Assembly: GCA_047635055.1 (NCBI GenBank)
Contig: JBLIIJ010000065.1
Coordinates: 1 to 22,369 of the forward strand
Length of the DNA stretch: 22,369 nucleotides
Source: JAVJRN01 sp047635055
Lineage (GTDB): Bacteria > Bacteroidota > Bacteroidia > Cytophagales > Cyclobacteriaceae
Direction of reading: 5' to 3'
Each line of letters opens with the position of its first letter. Position 1 is the stretch's first letter. The notes beneath the pieces were generated by a model. That model had not been told where the DNA came from, searched no databases, and was given only the letters and a program-made list of their open reading frames with translations. This document shows positions 16,384 to 22,369 of the stretch, one piece after another. A program made the position numbers and the translations under genes.

Positions 16384-17085
16384 GAAAAACGAGCTAACAC
16401 TAATCTTTTCCTTTTCCTTTATTTGAAAATCGTTCGCCAAAAAAAAATAGGGATAAATGTCGGTTTAAATATGTCAAGTGTTGAGACTACTGTTAGGGAT
16501 AACGAAGAAAATAAACTATCCACGAGAGTTGTCTTTGGTTTTTCTATCAATCAGGTTTCTGAAAAAACACATATTAGACCAGAGTTACTCTTTTCCTCAA
16601 ATGGCTATCGCCTAACATCTAAAAAAAATGGTGCTGCGTTTATTATTAAGGAACGCTTAAACTATATCGAAATATCCTTTTTTTTTTGATTCAACTTTGG
16701 ATTAAAAGATCTGAAACTCAACATTGATTTTAGCCCTTTTATAAGGGTTGGTATTGGGGGAAAGAGCAAGTGGACCAATGAAATGATAAGAGGAGGTAGG
16801 AATAATAATCGAAAACAAAAAGGTAATGTTAATTTTAGATTTAAAACAGAGAATACAAATTTTGCATCTAATACTTCTGTATGGTAAGTTCTTAATGGTG
16901 GATTAAGTTTTGGCGTAGGTTTTACGAAAAAAAATATGTCTGTATTGCTACACCATAACCGAGGTTTAATAAATATGATTCCTGGCCAAGACTTTCCTGG
17001 AACCCGTGGGTCATCCGGTGGGGTGTATTCCAGATCAACTAGAATCATGTTTTCTTACGCTTCTAATCGAAAGGAATCACAATAA
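16384..17085 (+). pseudogene. Broken PorT-like outer-membrane beta-barrel gene
   Basis: One reading frame runs from about 16384 to the TAA at 17083-17085, interrupted by two in-frame stops (TGA at 16687-16689, TAA at 16885-16887) but by no frameshift. The pieces read in order like the outer-membrane beta-barrel domain (PF13568, PorT-like): KKIGINVGLNMSS, then HIRPELLFSSNGYRL, LNYIEISFFF-stop-FNFGLK, GGLSFGVGFTKKNMSVLLHH and RGLINMIP. The first stop falls exactly where family members have a charged or aromatic residue after a YIEIPLLLK-like strand. No ATG precedes it; ahead of TTG 16423 the frame still shows a hydrophobic NLFLFLYL stretch, a likely signal-peptide remnant with a lost start. A 10-T run abuts the first stop. 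Probably inactive. Confidence 0.7.
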
Positions 17086-17153
17086 AGCAATTCATTCTTC
17101 GATGTTGCAAGGTTGAAAGTGACCTTCAAAAATACTAACAGCAAAAAAGATAA

Positions 17154-17182
17154 AATAGCTCGACTCGTTACACTAAGCTATT
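17154..17182 (-). terminator. Possible terminator for the RluA-N gene
   Basis: On the minus strand AATAGCT and AGCTATT form a 7-bp stem around a 15-base loop, followed by TTATCTTTTTTG. It begins eight bases after the stop at 17190. The large loop makes this uncertain. Confidence 0.3.
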
Positions 17183-17189
17183 AAAGAGC

Positions 17190-17933
17190 TTACGATAGCA
17201 TATGCCTCAAAATAGGCGCACACTTCCCAACACATGGCTCATAGTTCATTTTATGCTTCCAACTGTTAGAGCCAGTATGAACTCCCCAGTAAAATTCTGC
17301 CAAAGCTACAGGAGTAAACCCATGAATAAAGGCATATTGCAAGAGCTTAGGTGCTGCGCATTCTCCTGCGCCACCTGGAGGATTTCCAAGTCCTGCATCA
17401 CTAAATACTTTTCTTAAGCTTTTCTCGGTCAAATCTCTATTTACAAAATGATAATGATCTGGGATTTGAGCTTGTAATTTTTTCGAAAGCTTTTTTCGCT
17501 TAGAAACTAATTCCTTGACTTTATCTGTGTCCAATTGCCCCTCAATTGCTTCATTGAGCGCATCTACTTTTTTCATCCCTTCATGTAAAAAACTATCCGA
17601 ACTGAGCACATCGTATACAGGAGGAACAAAACCTTCATGATGATTAGACCCAAACAGCTTTCCAGAAAACGCACTTAAATATCCGTATTGACCATCTTTA
17701 TTCATAACGGCAAGAACACCAAACATTTTTCCAAAACCAAGCGTATCTCCAAGCCCAAAACGATTGCCCCACAAAGGCCTTGATAATATCAGGGACTGCA
17801 ACTCCTCACTTGCCATTTGGCATAAGGGATGTAAATCGTTTTGAGTAGAAATATGAAGCGTTTTTTTTAGCTCAACATTTGAGCCTTCGTTCTTTAATAG
17901 TCTAAAACACCTCAAATCAAAATTATCAGACAT
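17190..17933 (-). CDS. Stand-alone N-terminal domain of long RluA-type pseudouridine synthases
   Basis: A 247-residue protein that reads like the N-terminal extension of the ~550-residue RluA-family pseudouridine synthases of Bacteroidota. It shows HPLCQMASEELQ, GFGKMFGVLAVMNKDGQYGYLSAFSGKL, FVPPVYDVL, a short coiled segment (about 125-160), GGAGECAAPKLLQYAF, ALAEFYWG and the closing EPCVGKCAPILRHML. In full-length enzymes the catalytic RluA domain with its HRLD motif comes next; here the frame stops right after HMLS, and none of the six frames downstream shows catalytic-domain remnants. The coiled-coil insert is also shorter than I recall for family members. The gene is intact from ATG 17933, so it may work as a separate RNA- or metal-binding domain, or be a truncated paralogue. 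Confidence 0.75.
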   Translation of the reverse strand: MSDNFDLRCFRLLKNEGSNVELKKTLHISTQNDLHPLCQMASEELQSLILSRPLWGNRFGLGDTLGFGKMFGVLAVMNKDGQYGYLSAFSGKLFGSNHHEGFVPPVYDVLSSDSFLHEGMKKVDALNEAIEGQLDTDKVKELVSKRKKLSKKLQAQIPDHYHFVNRDLTEKSLRKVFSDAGLGNPPGGAGECAAPKLLQYAFIHGFTPVALAEFYWGVHTGSNSWKHKMNYEPCVGKCAPILRHMLS

Positions 17934-17977
17934 CTTAGTCTTTAAAATATGGTGTTAGTGCACTAAGCAAATCAAGA

Positions 17978-18211
17978 CTATAATCTTTTTTGAATAATCT
18001 TAACTAGAGAGAATACGACCCAAACGGCATTCACCGTTACGAAAGGAAAAGCCCCATTTCCCCAAGCATTGTACAACAATAAGCTCGAACCAATGAAGTT
18101 GAGCCACAAATAAAGATTTGCATCTGCAGTTATTTGCTTGAATATATTGAGTGCAAACCCCAAGAGAAGCAAACCAGCACCGAGCCAACCATAAAGTTCT
18201 AATAGCGACAT
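17978..18211 (-). CDS. Small membrane protein, CBU_0592-like
   Basis: A 77-residue integral membrane protein with three hydrophobic segments at about 5-23, 32-48 and 54-70 and a basic C-terminus (KIIQKRL). The pattern ELYGWLGAGLLLLGFALN followed by NLYLWLNFIGSSLLLYNA resembles the CBU_0592-like small membrane domain found in many bacteria, whose function is not known. A TAGTTTTG promoter element lies directly upstream at 18229-18222. It is intact although the genes on both sides are degraded or partial. Its ATG at 18211 lies just beyond the T run of the terminator at 18234-18284. Confidence 0.75.
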   Translation of the reverse strand: MSLLELYGWLGAGLLLLGFALNIFKQITADANLYLWLNFIGSSLLLYNAWGNGAFPFVTVNAVWVVFSLVKIIQKRL

Positions 18212-18221
18212 AGTTTTTCCG

Positions 18222-18229
18222 CAAAACTA
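18222..18229 (-). promoter_or_regulatory. -7 promoter element of the CBU_0592-like gene
   Basis: TAGTTTTG on the minus strand is an exact match to the Bacteroidota TAnnTTTG -7 element and ends 11 bases before the ATG at 18211. No convincing TTG is seen at the expected distance upstream, where the terminator hairpin lies. Confidence 0.35.
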
Positions 18230-18233
18230 GTAT

Positions 18234-18284
18234 TAAAAAAATGGTAAAAGCTTTTGGCTTAAAATAGCCACAGGCTTTTACCAT
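18234..18284 (-). terminator. Two-tier hairpin terminator downstream of the alginate lyase pseudogene
   Basis: ATGGTAAAAGC (18241-18251) pairs perfectly with GCTTTTACCAT (18274-18284). Inside it a second stem TGGCT/AGCCA (18255-18259 and 18266-18270) closes a 6-base loop. On the minus strand the stem is followed by seven T. It lies 20 bases past the ancestral stop (18304-18306) of the alginate lyase pseudogene and, unlike the coding region, has kept perfect base pairing. Confidence 0.8.
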
Positions 18285-18303
18285 TCTCCCGGCTTTGTAA
18301 TGC

Positions 18304-19630
18304 TTAGCCGTGACTTTGCGCTAAGTCGTAAAACGTGACTTGTTCGTAATTCAGGCCAGATTGAATGCTTCTATTTTAACTGTATAAACCAGCCTTAAAA
18401 TACAATCAATTACTAGCGTATCCACTACTTCCTATAGGGTAAATTTCTGTTACATCTGGACTACAGTCTCTATATATGTCCACATAAAGCGCATTACCAA
18501 CTGCCTTTATTCGATAAGAAAACACCTCGCCCAAAGGAATACCGCTGGAAGGCTCTGAGGTGCCTGAATAATCTCCGGCTACTCTGCTTCCTCTTGTCGC
18601 ATAAAACCCAATCATGCTTGCGGCAACCTCATTTCCGTCGCTCTCCTTATGTAGGAAGTATATAGCCTCTTTTGTCGTTCCCGGCATAAGCTTGTGATAC
18701 AACCTGCATGGCTCATTGCTGCTAGCATAAATCTAACCAATAACAATTCGTCCTACTGCAAGTGCTAGGTGTGGAAGTATTAGTCACCCAGTCTACTGTC
18801 AAAGTTGAGGTTAGCTTACCAGCAACTTCATCTGCATTCCCTTTATTGGTGTTGTTTGACCTACCGAAAACCCAATAATTTTTATTGATGCCTTGTGCCG
18901 ATACATTTGAGTTCTCCCCACCGAGCAGTTCTCTTAATTCTACTGTTTAATAGGTTGACGTAGTTGTGGTTCCAGCATCTTTTGAATAATTTTCAAGGAC
19001 CATACCTTCGTCATTAGTATTGGTTTAGCATTGGTTTGATACTTCTAATCCATTATTCGGCTCTACCCCGCTTTTATCACTACCTGAAGACAAGGTGATT
19101 TTCCAGTTGGCTGAATTAAACATTTCAGAAGACGTTTTATTCGGGTCTAAATTTCCTGTGGGTATAGGTAAGTTTGTCACCCCTGAACTAAACACTAATC
19201 AGTTGATATTTCAATTATAACCAGTAGCTACCAATTTCAATTTCTGATTGACAGTACTTAATTTTATAGCTGTAGACATTGTTTTCCAACTTTGATAGCC
19301 GCCTGTTAGTGATGAGTCAAGACTTCCAATATGAGAATTTCCTTGATAGATAGCAAATTTGGTATTTGAAGATGATGTCGCTACTCTGAAGCCTAGCGTG
19401 TCACGTTCTAAATTGGGCACAGCAATATTAAAGCTCAAAAATTTTACAGTATTTATCTATGCCAAATAAAGCCCACACGAACTAAATCTTAAGTCGGGCT
19501 CACTAGTTGGGCTAGCAAGGATTGCATGGGAACATATTTCTCTTCAACTGAATTGGCATTCAAAGTATCAGTGTGACTTACAAAAAAAGAGAATCATTAA
19601 AGCACTTTTCTTTATTGAATGTTCTTTCGG
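18304..19630 (-). pseudogene. Decayed secreted CBM6-PL7 alginate lyase
   Basis: This stretch has no long open frame, but stop-ignoring minus-strand translation recovers a two-domain enzyme. After a signal-peptide-like KKSALMILFF (about 19610-19583), a CBM6 carbohydrate-binding module reads VEEKYVPMQS, then SFNIAVPN, LGFRVATSS, GGYQSWKTMS and LVATGYN-stop-NIN-stop-LVFSS, where both stops replace Trp. The polysaccharide-lyase family 7 domain follows: SANWKITLSSG, stop-TVELREL (ancestral RSELREL), IVIG-stop-IY (ancestral VIGQIH catalytic motif), SSNEPCRLYHK, PSSGIPLGEVFSYRIK, stop-LYFKAGLY and QVTFYDLAQSHG. At least eight in-frame stops (for example 19457, 19211, 19199, 19025, 18947, 18733, 18406, 18376) and two or more frameshifts (about 19510-19550 and 18745-18750) are present. 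Total length (about 440 codons) fits an intact parent. Non-functional. Confidence 0.82.
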
Positions 19631-19855
19631 CAGTATTAAGAACAGCAATCAAAATACGCACAGCCGAGCATAAAAGGAATATTTTTGTCAATCAATAACC
19701 TCGGAGCAAACTCGCGAGGTATGAAGTCATCTGATCCTTTTTTATTCGATGTGATCTTTTGGGAATAAAAACCAAAAGTGGAATTTAATAAAACTCGGAA
19801 GTATCGCAAACCATTGCTAGGGTATTTTCAAATGTAATAAAACAAAAATTCCTTT
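19631..19855. other. Intergenic stretch with a bulged hairpin
   Basis: There is no supported gene. ACCTCG-GAG-CAAA-CTC-G-CGAGGT (19698-19720) folds into a hairpin with one bulged G. A minus-strand frame of 63 codons (19827-19639) is open but has no start near its beginning and matches no family I recognise. Confidence 0.4.
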
Positions 19856-20095
19856 TTATAATGCTTTATGACTTCCATCACAAAATCCTGGATTTTTGGT
19901 CATCTTGCAGGAGCACATATAAGCGGTTTTTGTTTCTTCCGCAGTAAACATCTTTGGGGTAAATTCTGATCCTTTATGACTACCATCACAAAAAGGTTGT
20001 TTGGTAGAGTTTCCACATGAACACCATGCGTAAGTTTTTCCAGCTTCTAGTTCAACAGGCAGTGGCGCTTTTCCAGCTATAGTTGGTGTGCTCAT
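19856..20095 (-). CDS. Tandem CDGSH iron-sulfur domain protein
   Basis: A 79-residue protein with two CDGSH-type zinc-finger/iron-sulfur motifs. The first uses C25, C27, C36 and H40 (WCSCGNSTKQPFCDGSH); the second uses C61, C63, C72 and H76 (MCSCKMTKNPGFCDGSH). Each three-Cys/one-His set is known to hold a redox-active, pH-sensitive [2Fe-2S] cluster in the mitoNEET/Miner family. All eight ligands are present, so it should be functional. No targeting signal is visible, so it is probably cytosolic. Roles in electron transfer or iron-sulfur trafficking are plausible but not shown. It is transcribed alone, divergent from mscL. Confidence 0.93.
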   Translation of the reverse strand: MSTPTIAGKAPLPVELEAGKTYAWCSCGNSTKQPFCDGSHKGSEFTPKMFTAEETKTAYMCSCKMTKNPGFCDGSHKAL

Positions 20096-20311
20096 TTTTA
20101 AATTTTTAGTTGTCCAGTAAGTTAATCCCTAGAGTTAGCAAATGTTCGAATGGCAGCCTGATTTAGAATCGTTCTAATTAAGATCACCCTCCTTCAACAA
20201 AAGTGATTTTCGGAGTTTCCGGGAAATCATAAATTGATATTAGCCTATTAAGTTGCGTGATTATTTAGTTCCAAGTATATATTCGCCCTCTTATTAGTTA
20301 ACCAAAAACCT

Positions 20312-20707
20312 ATGTTAAAAGATTTTAAAGCCTTTGCGATGAAAGGCAACATCCTCGATTTGGCCGTAGCTGTCATTATTGGAGCGGCTTTCAAAAGCAT
20401 TGTCACCTCTTTCGTAAATGATATTCTAATGCCACCAATTGGTATTCTAATCAGTGGCGAAGGCTTCAAGAACTTGAGTTATGTTTTGAAAGCTGCTACC
20501 GAAACGACAAAGGCTGTGAGTATCAATTATGGAAGCTTCATCCAAACGGTCATCGATTTTATCATCATCGCCTTTTCTGTTTTTATCATTGTCAGGGTAT
20601 ATACTAACACTCAGAAAAAAGCGGAAGAAGCGCCAACTCCTCCTCCAGTTCCATCGAATGAAGAAGTATTGTTAGGAGAAATTAGGGATCTTCTCAAAAG
20701 AGAATAG
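20312..20707 (+). CDS. mscL: Large-conductance mechanosensitive channel MscL
   Basis: A 131-residue protein of normal MscL length. It has the amphipathic N-terminus MLKDFKAFAMKGN, the pore-lining first helix NILDLAVAVIIGAAFKSIVTSFVNDILMPPIG, a periplasmic loop (about 48-70), a second helix around 72-95 (FIQTVIDFIIIAFSVFIIV) and the C-terminal cytoplasmic bundle EEVLLGEIRDLLKRE preceded by a proline-rich linker (PTPPPVPS). MscL forms a homopentameric inner-membrane pore that opens under high membrane tension and releases solutes during hypo-osmotic shock, in keeping with a marine or variable-salinity habitat. It is monocistronic; its 3' end faces the ABC permease remnant across a long palindrome. 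Confidence 0.97.
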   Translation: MLKDFKAFAMKGNILDLAVAVIIGAAFKSIVTSFVNDILMPPIGILISGEGFKNLSYVLKAATETTKAVSINYGSFIQTVIDFIIIAFSVFIIVRVYTNTQKKAEEAPTPPPVPSNEEVLLGEIRDLLKRE

Positions 20708-20738
20708 ACAGGATTGCCAAAACTGGCTAAATAATGAT

Positions 20739-20778
20739 TTTCCAGATTGAACATCTTCGAAGATGTTCAATCTGGAAA
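20739..20778. terminator. 40-bp perfect palindrome, probable bidirectional terminator
   Basis: Twenty bases on each side of the centre (between 20758 and 20759, in TTCGAA) are perfectly complementary, from TTTCCAGATTGAACATCTTC outward. It lies 31 bases after mscL and 16 bases beyond the stop of the convergent permease remnant. It would form a very stable hairpin in RNA from either strand. T runs beyond the stem are weak on both sides, so termination is likely but not certain. Confidence 0.6.
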
Positions 20779-20794
20779 TATCACTTTATAGTTC

Positions 20795-21385
20795 CTACTC
20801 GTCTCGCAATGACCCAGATGGATTGGCCTGAGCTACGCTGTAGGTTTTGATATAGACTGTTAAGAAAGCAAGTAGCAGCATTATCGCAGCTGGTAAAGCA
20901 AACAACCATATGCTCAGATCAATTTTTATCGCATAATTATCCAACCACTTATCAATAATTAAATAGGAGATGGGAAGTGCGATGATCAGAGAATACCCGA
21001 TTAGTTTCATAAAGTCCTTTGACAATAGCATGATCAATTGTATTACGCTTGCTCCTAGTACTTTTCTAACGCCAATTTCTTTTACACGCTTGGCAATTGT
21101 AAAGGACGACAACCCGTACAATCCAAGACACGCAATCAATATTGCAAAACCAGTCAACAGTCCAAAAACTTGTTTGAACTGTTCTTCAGATCTGAAATTT
21201 TGATCATATCGTTCATCCAAGAAGAAATAATCGAACGGCGAGTTCACGAAGACCTGCTCATAATTTTCTTTTATCAAATCAATATGCTTGCTGATATTCC
21301 CTCCATTAGTTTTCACTGCAATATAATCTCCCCAACCATCATTGTATAACATGACCATTGCCACATGTTCGCTCCGAATAACCAA
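20795..21385 (-). pseudogene. 5'-truncated FtsX-type ABC permease remnant
   Basis: A 196-codon frame matching only the C-terminal quarter of Bacteroidota MacB/FtsX-type permeases, which are normally about 800 residues. Recognisable segments are GWGDYIAVKT, FDYFFLDERYDQNF, FGLLTGFAILIACLGLYGLSSF, KRVKEIGVRKVLGAS and the last helices, ending NPSGSLRDE. Three or four membrane segments (about 75-95, 125-150, 160-185) form a single FtsX domain. Upstream the frame stays open into the end of the GH3 gene, but its sequence (codons for LKWLLQLRKAIVNIL and NPKDFWSFSEF) does not look like a permease, so homology appears to break at about 21390. The first in-frame start is TTG 21385. The N-terminal MacB and first FtsX domains are missing; probably a deletion or rearrangement relic. 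Confidence 0.75.
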
Positions 21386-21494
21386 AAACTCAGAAAAACT
21401 CCAAAAATCTTTAGGATTAAGAATATTTACGATCGCTTTTCTTAGCTGTAGCAGCCATTTTAAATGAGCTCCTTGGATACTACAAAAGCGTATT

Positions 21495-22369
21495 TTACCT
21501 GTTTTTCCAATTAATTAAAACTGATTTGACATCTTTCGCGCTGGATCCTATCATGATTTCAAAATCACCCGGCTCCCAATCATATATTATCTCCTGACGC
21601 TCTTTTGACTGGTCATAAGTATAATATTTTAAGTCTTCTGTGGTAAGATTAAAGACAATATCTTTAGCCTCCCCTGGCGCTAAGATCACTTGTTGGAAAG
21701 CTTTCAACTCTTTGACAGGTCGTGTGGTGCTGCCTACAAGGTCTCTTATGTATAGTTGTATTGTTTCCTTTCCTGATCGGGACCCAGTATTGGTAATCGC
21801 AATCGTCAATGTGAGCGTATCATTTGTAATCAAGCTATCCTTACTTGAATGTATGTCACCATAATCGAATGTGGTGTAGCTCAGCCCGAACCCAAAAGAA
21901 AACATGGGCTCATTGGAGACATCCAAATAATTCGTTCTAAACTTCTGAAACCATTCTCCTTCCGGCAATGGGCGACCCGTATTTTTATAATTATAGTAGA
22001 TTGGTACTTGTCCAATATTTTGAGGAAATGTAGTCGTTAACCGACCTGAAGGGTTTACGTCTCCAAAAAGCACATCAGCAATCGCATAGCCTCCTTCACT
22101 TCCTGGGAACCATACATTCAAAATAGCTGGGACATTTTCCGCTTCCCATTTGAGTGCCAAAGGTCTCCCAGTAAAGAGTACAAGTACGACAGGCTTGCCT
22201 GTTTTAAGTAATGCTTTCAACAAATCCTGCTGGCTATCAGGGATGGTAATATCCGCTCTACTGGAGCTCTCTCCGGACATCTCTGCCGCCTCTCCAAGAG
22301 CCGCCACAATCACATCACTTTGACGAGCGACTCGTAATGCCTCGTCCAATAACTCTTTGTTAGTGCGGT
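21495..22369 (-). CDS. GH3 beta-glucosidase, C-terminal part (partial)
   Basis: The minus-strand frame is open to the right edge, so the N-terminal (beta/alpha)8 domain lies outside the window; the TTG at 22349 is not a real start. The visible 290 codons hold the GH3 C-terminal alpha/beta sandwich (VARQSDVIVAALGEAAEMSG, then ESSSRADITIPDSQQDLL and KPVVLVLFTGRPLAL) and a C-terminal fibronectin-III-like domain (about the last 110 residues, TTRPVKELKAFQQVILAPGE). The SGESSSR-DI and FGFGLSYTTFDY motifs match the periplasmic BglX-type family, which removes terminal beta-linked glucose from oligosaccharides. No frame damage is seen in the visible part. The permease remnant follows after 109 bases. 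Confidence 0.92.
   Translation of the reverse strand, partial: RTNKELLDEALRVARQSDVIVAALGEAAEMSGESSSRADITIPDSQQDLLKALLKTGKPVVLVLFTGRPLALKWEAENVPAILNVWFPGSEGGYAIADVLFGDVNPSGRLTTTFPQNIGQVPIYYNYKNTGRPLPEGEWFQKFRTNYLDVSNEPMFSFGFGLSYTTFDYGDIHSSKDSLITNDTLTLTIAITNTGSRSGKETIQLYIRDLVGSTTRPVKELKAFQQVILAPGEAKDIVFNLTTEDLKYYTYDQSKERQEIIYDWEPGDFEIMIGSSAKDVKSVLINWKNR

Noticed and set aside
16662..17048. A 128-codon minus-strand frame over the beta-barrel pseudogene
   Set aside because: The plus strand shows a coherent barrel protein across this span; the antisense frame is Pro/Phe-rich shadow sequence without motifs.
18000..18284. A 94-codon minus-strand frame starting inside the terminator hairpin
   Set aside because: It overlaps the well-supported CBU_0592-like gene in another frame and would begin in the stem of the 18234-18284 terminator; its composition is not protein-like.
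19195..19220. TGA used as Trp in this organism
   Set aside because: TGA ends the intact NAD/FAD oxidoreductase at 10388-10390, TGG is the Trp codon in sound genes, and the same pseudogene also carries TAA, TAG and frameshifts.
19639..19827. A 63-codon open minus-strand frame containing IPREFAPRLLIDKNIPFML
   Set aside because: It looks protein-like in places but has no start codon near its beginning and no family match that I recognise. It could be a remnant of another gene, but a chance open frame cannot be excluded.

Overview
The window looks like a chromosomal segment of a marine, polysaccharide-degrading member of the Bacteroidota, most likely of the Cytophagales/Cytophagia type. This is an inference from gene content: a LytS/LytTR pair, a carboxypeptidase-regulatory-domain surface protein, an ABC permease fused to an M1 peptidase, GIN-domain (DUF2807) and DUF547 proteins, FtsX-type permeases, a GH3 glucosidase, a decayed alginate lyase, low GC, few Shine-Dalgarno sites and TAnnTTTG-type promoter elements. 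No rRNA, tRNA, CRISPR array, intact insertion sequence or phage gene was seen.

Layout. 1-156: gene-free, with a degenerate inverted intergenic repeat. 157-1939 (minus): sensor kinase and LytTR regulator with overlapping reading frames. 2154-8028 (plus): a surface protein, an ABC ATPase and a 1204-residue permease/M1 aminopeptidase fusion, closed by a clear terminator. 8101-8898 (minus): a DUF547 secreted protein with an unusually structured 3' region. 9059-11983 (plus): an NAD/FAD oxidoreductase followed by a membrane polyferredoxin, probably one redox module, with a perfect inverted repeat upstream that could be an operator. 12038-14591: small secreted proteins (VOC, Cys-rich lipoprotein, GIN-domain lipoprotein, TPR) plus a two-helix membrane protein. 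14588-16092 (minus): FkbM methyltransferase and a DUF2461 protein.

16.1-19.85 kb is a zone of gene decay. It holds a PorT-like beta-barrel gene broken by two in-frame stops, a stand-alone copy of the N-terminal domain of long RluA pseudouridine synthases with no catalytic domain, an intact small membrane protein, and a heavily mutated but readable secreted CBM6-PL7 alginate lyase of about 1.3 kb that still has its transcription terminator. Frame-by-frame reading of this apparent gene desert recovers the conserved PL7 elements, including a catalytic QIH motif that now reads stop-I-Y.

19.86-22.37 kb: a tandem CDGSH iron-sulfur protein (minus), mscL (plus), a 40-bp perfect palindrome between convergent genes, a 5'-truncated FtsX-type permease remnant (minus), and the C-terminal part of a GH3 beta-glucosidase (minus) running off the right edge. 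All family assignments rest on motif recognition by eye; no database search was possible.
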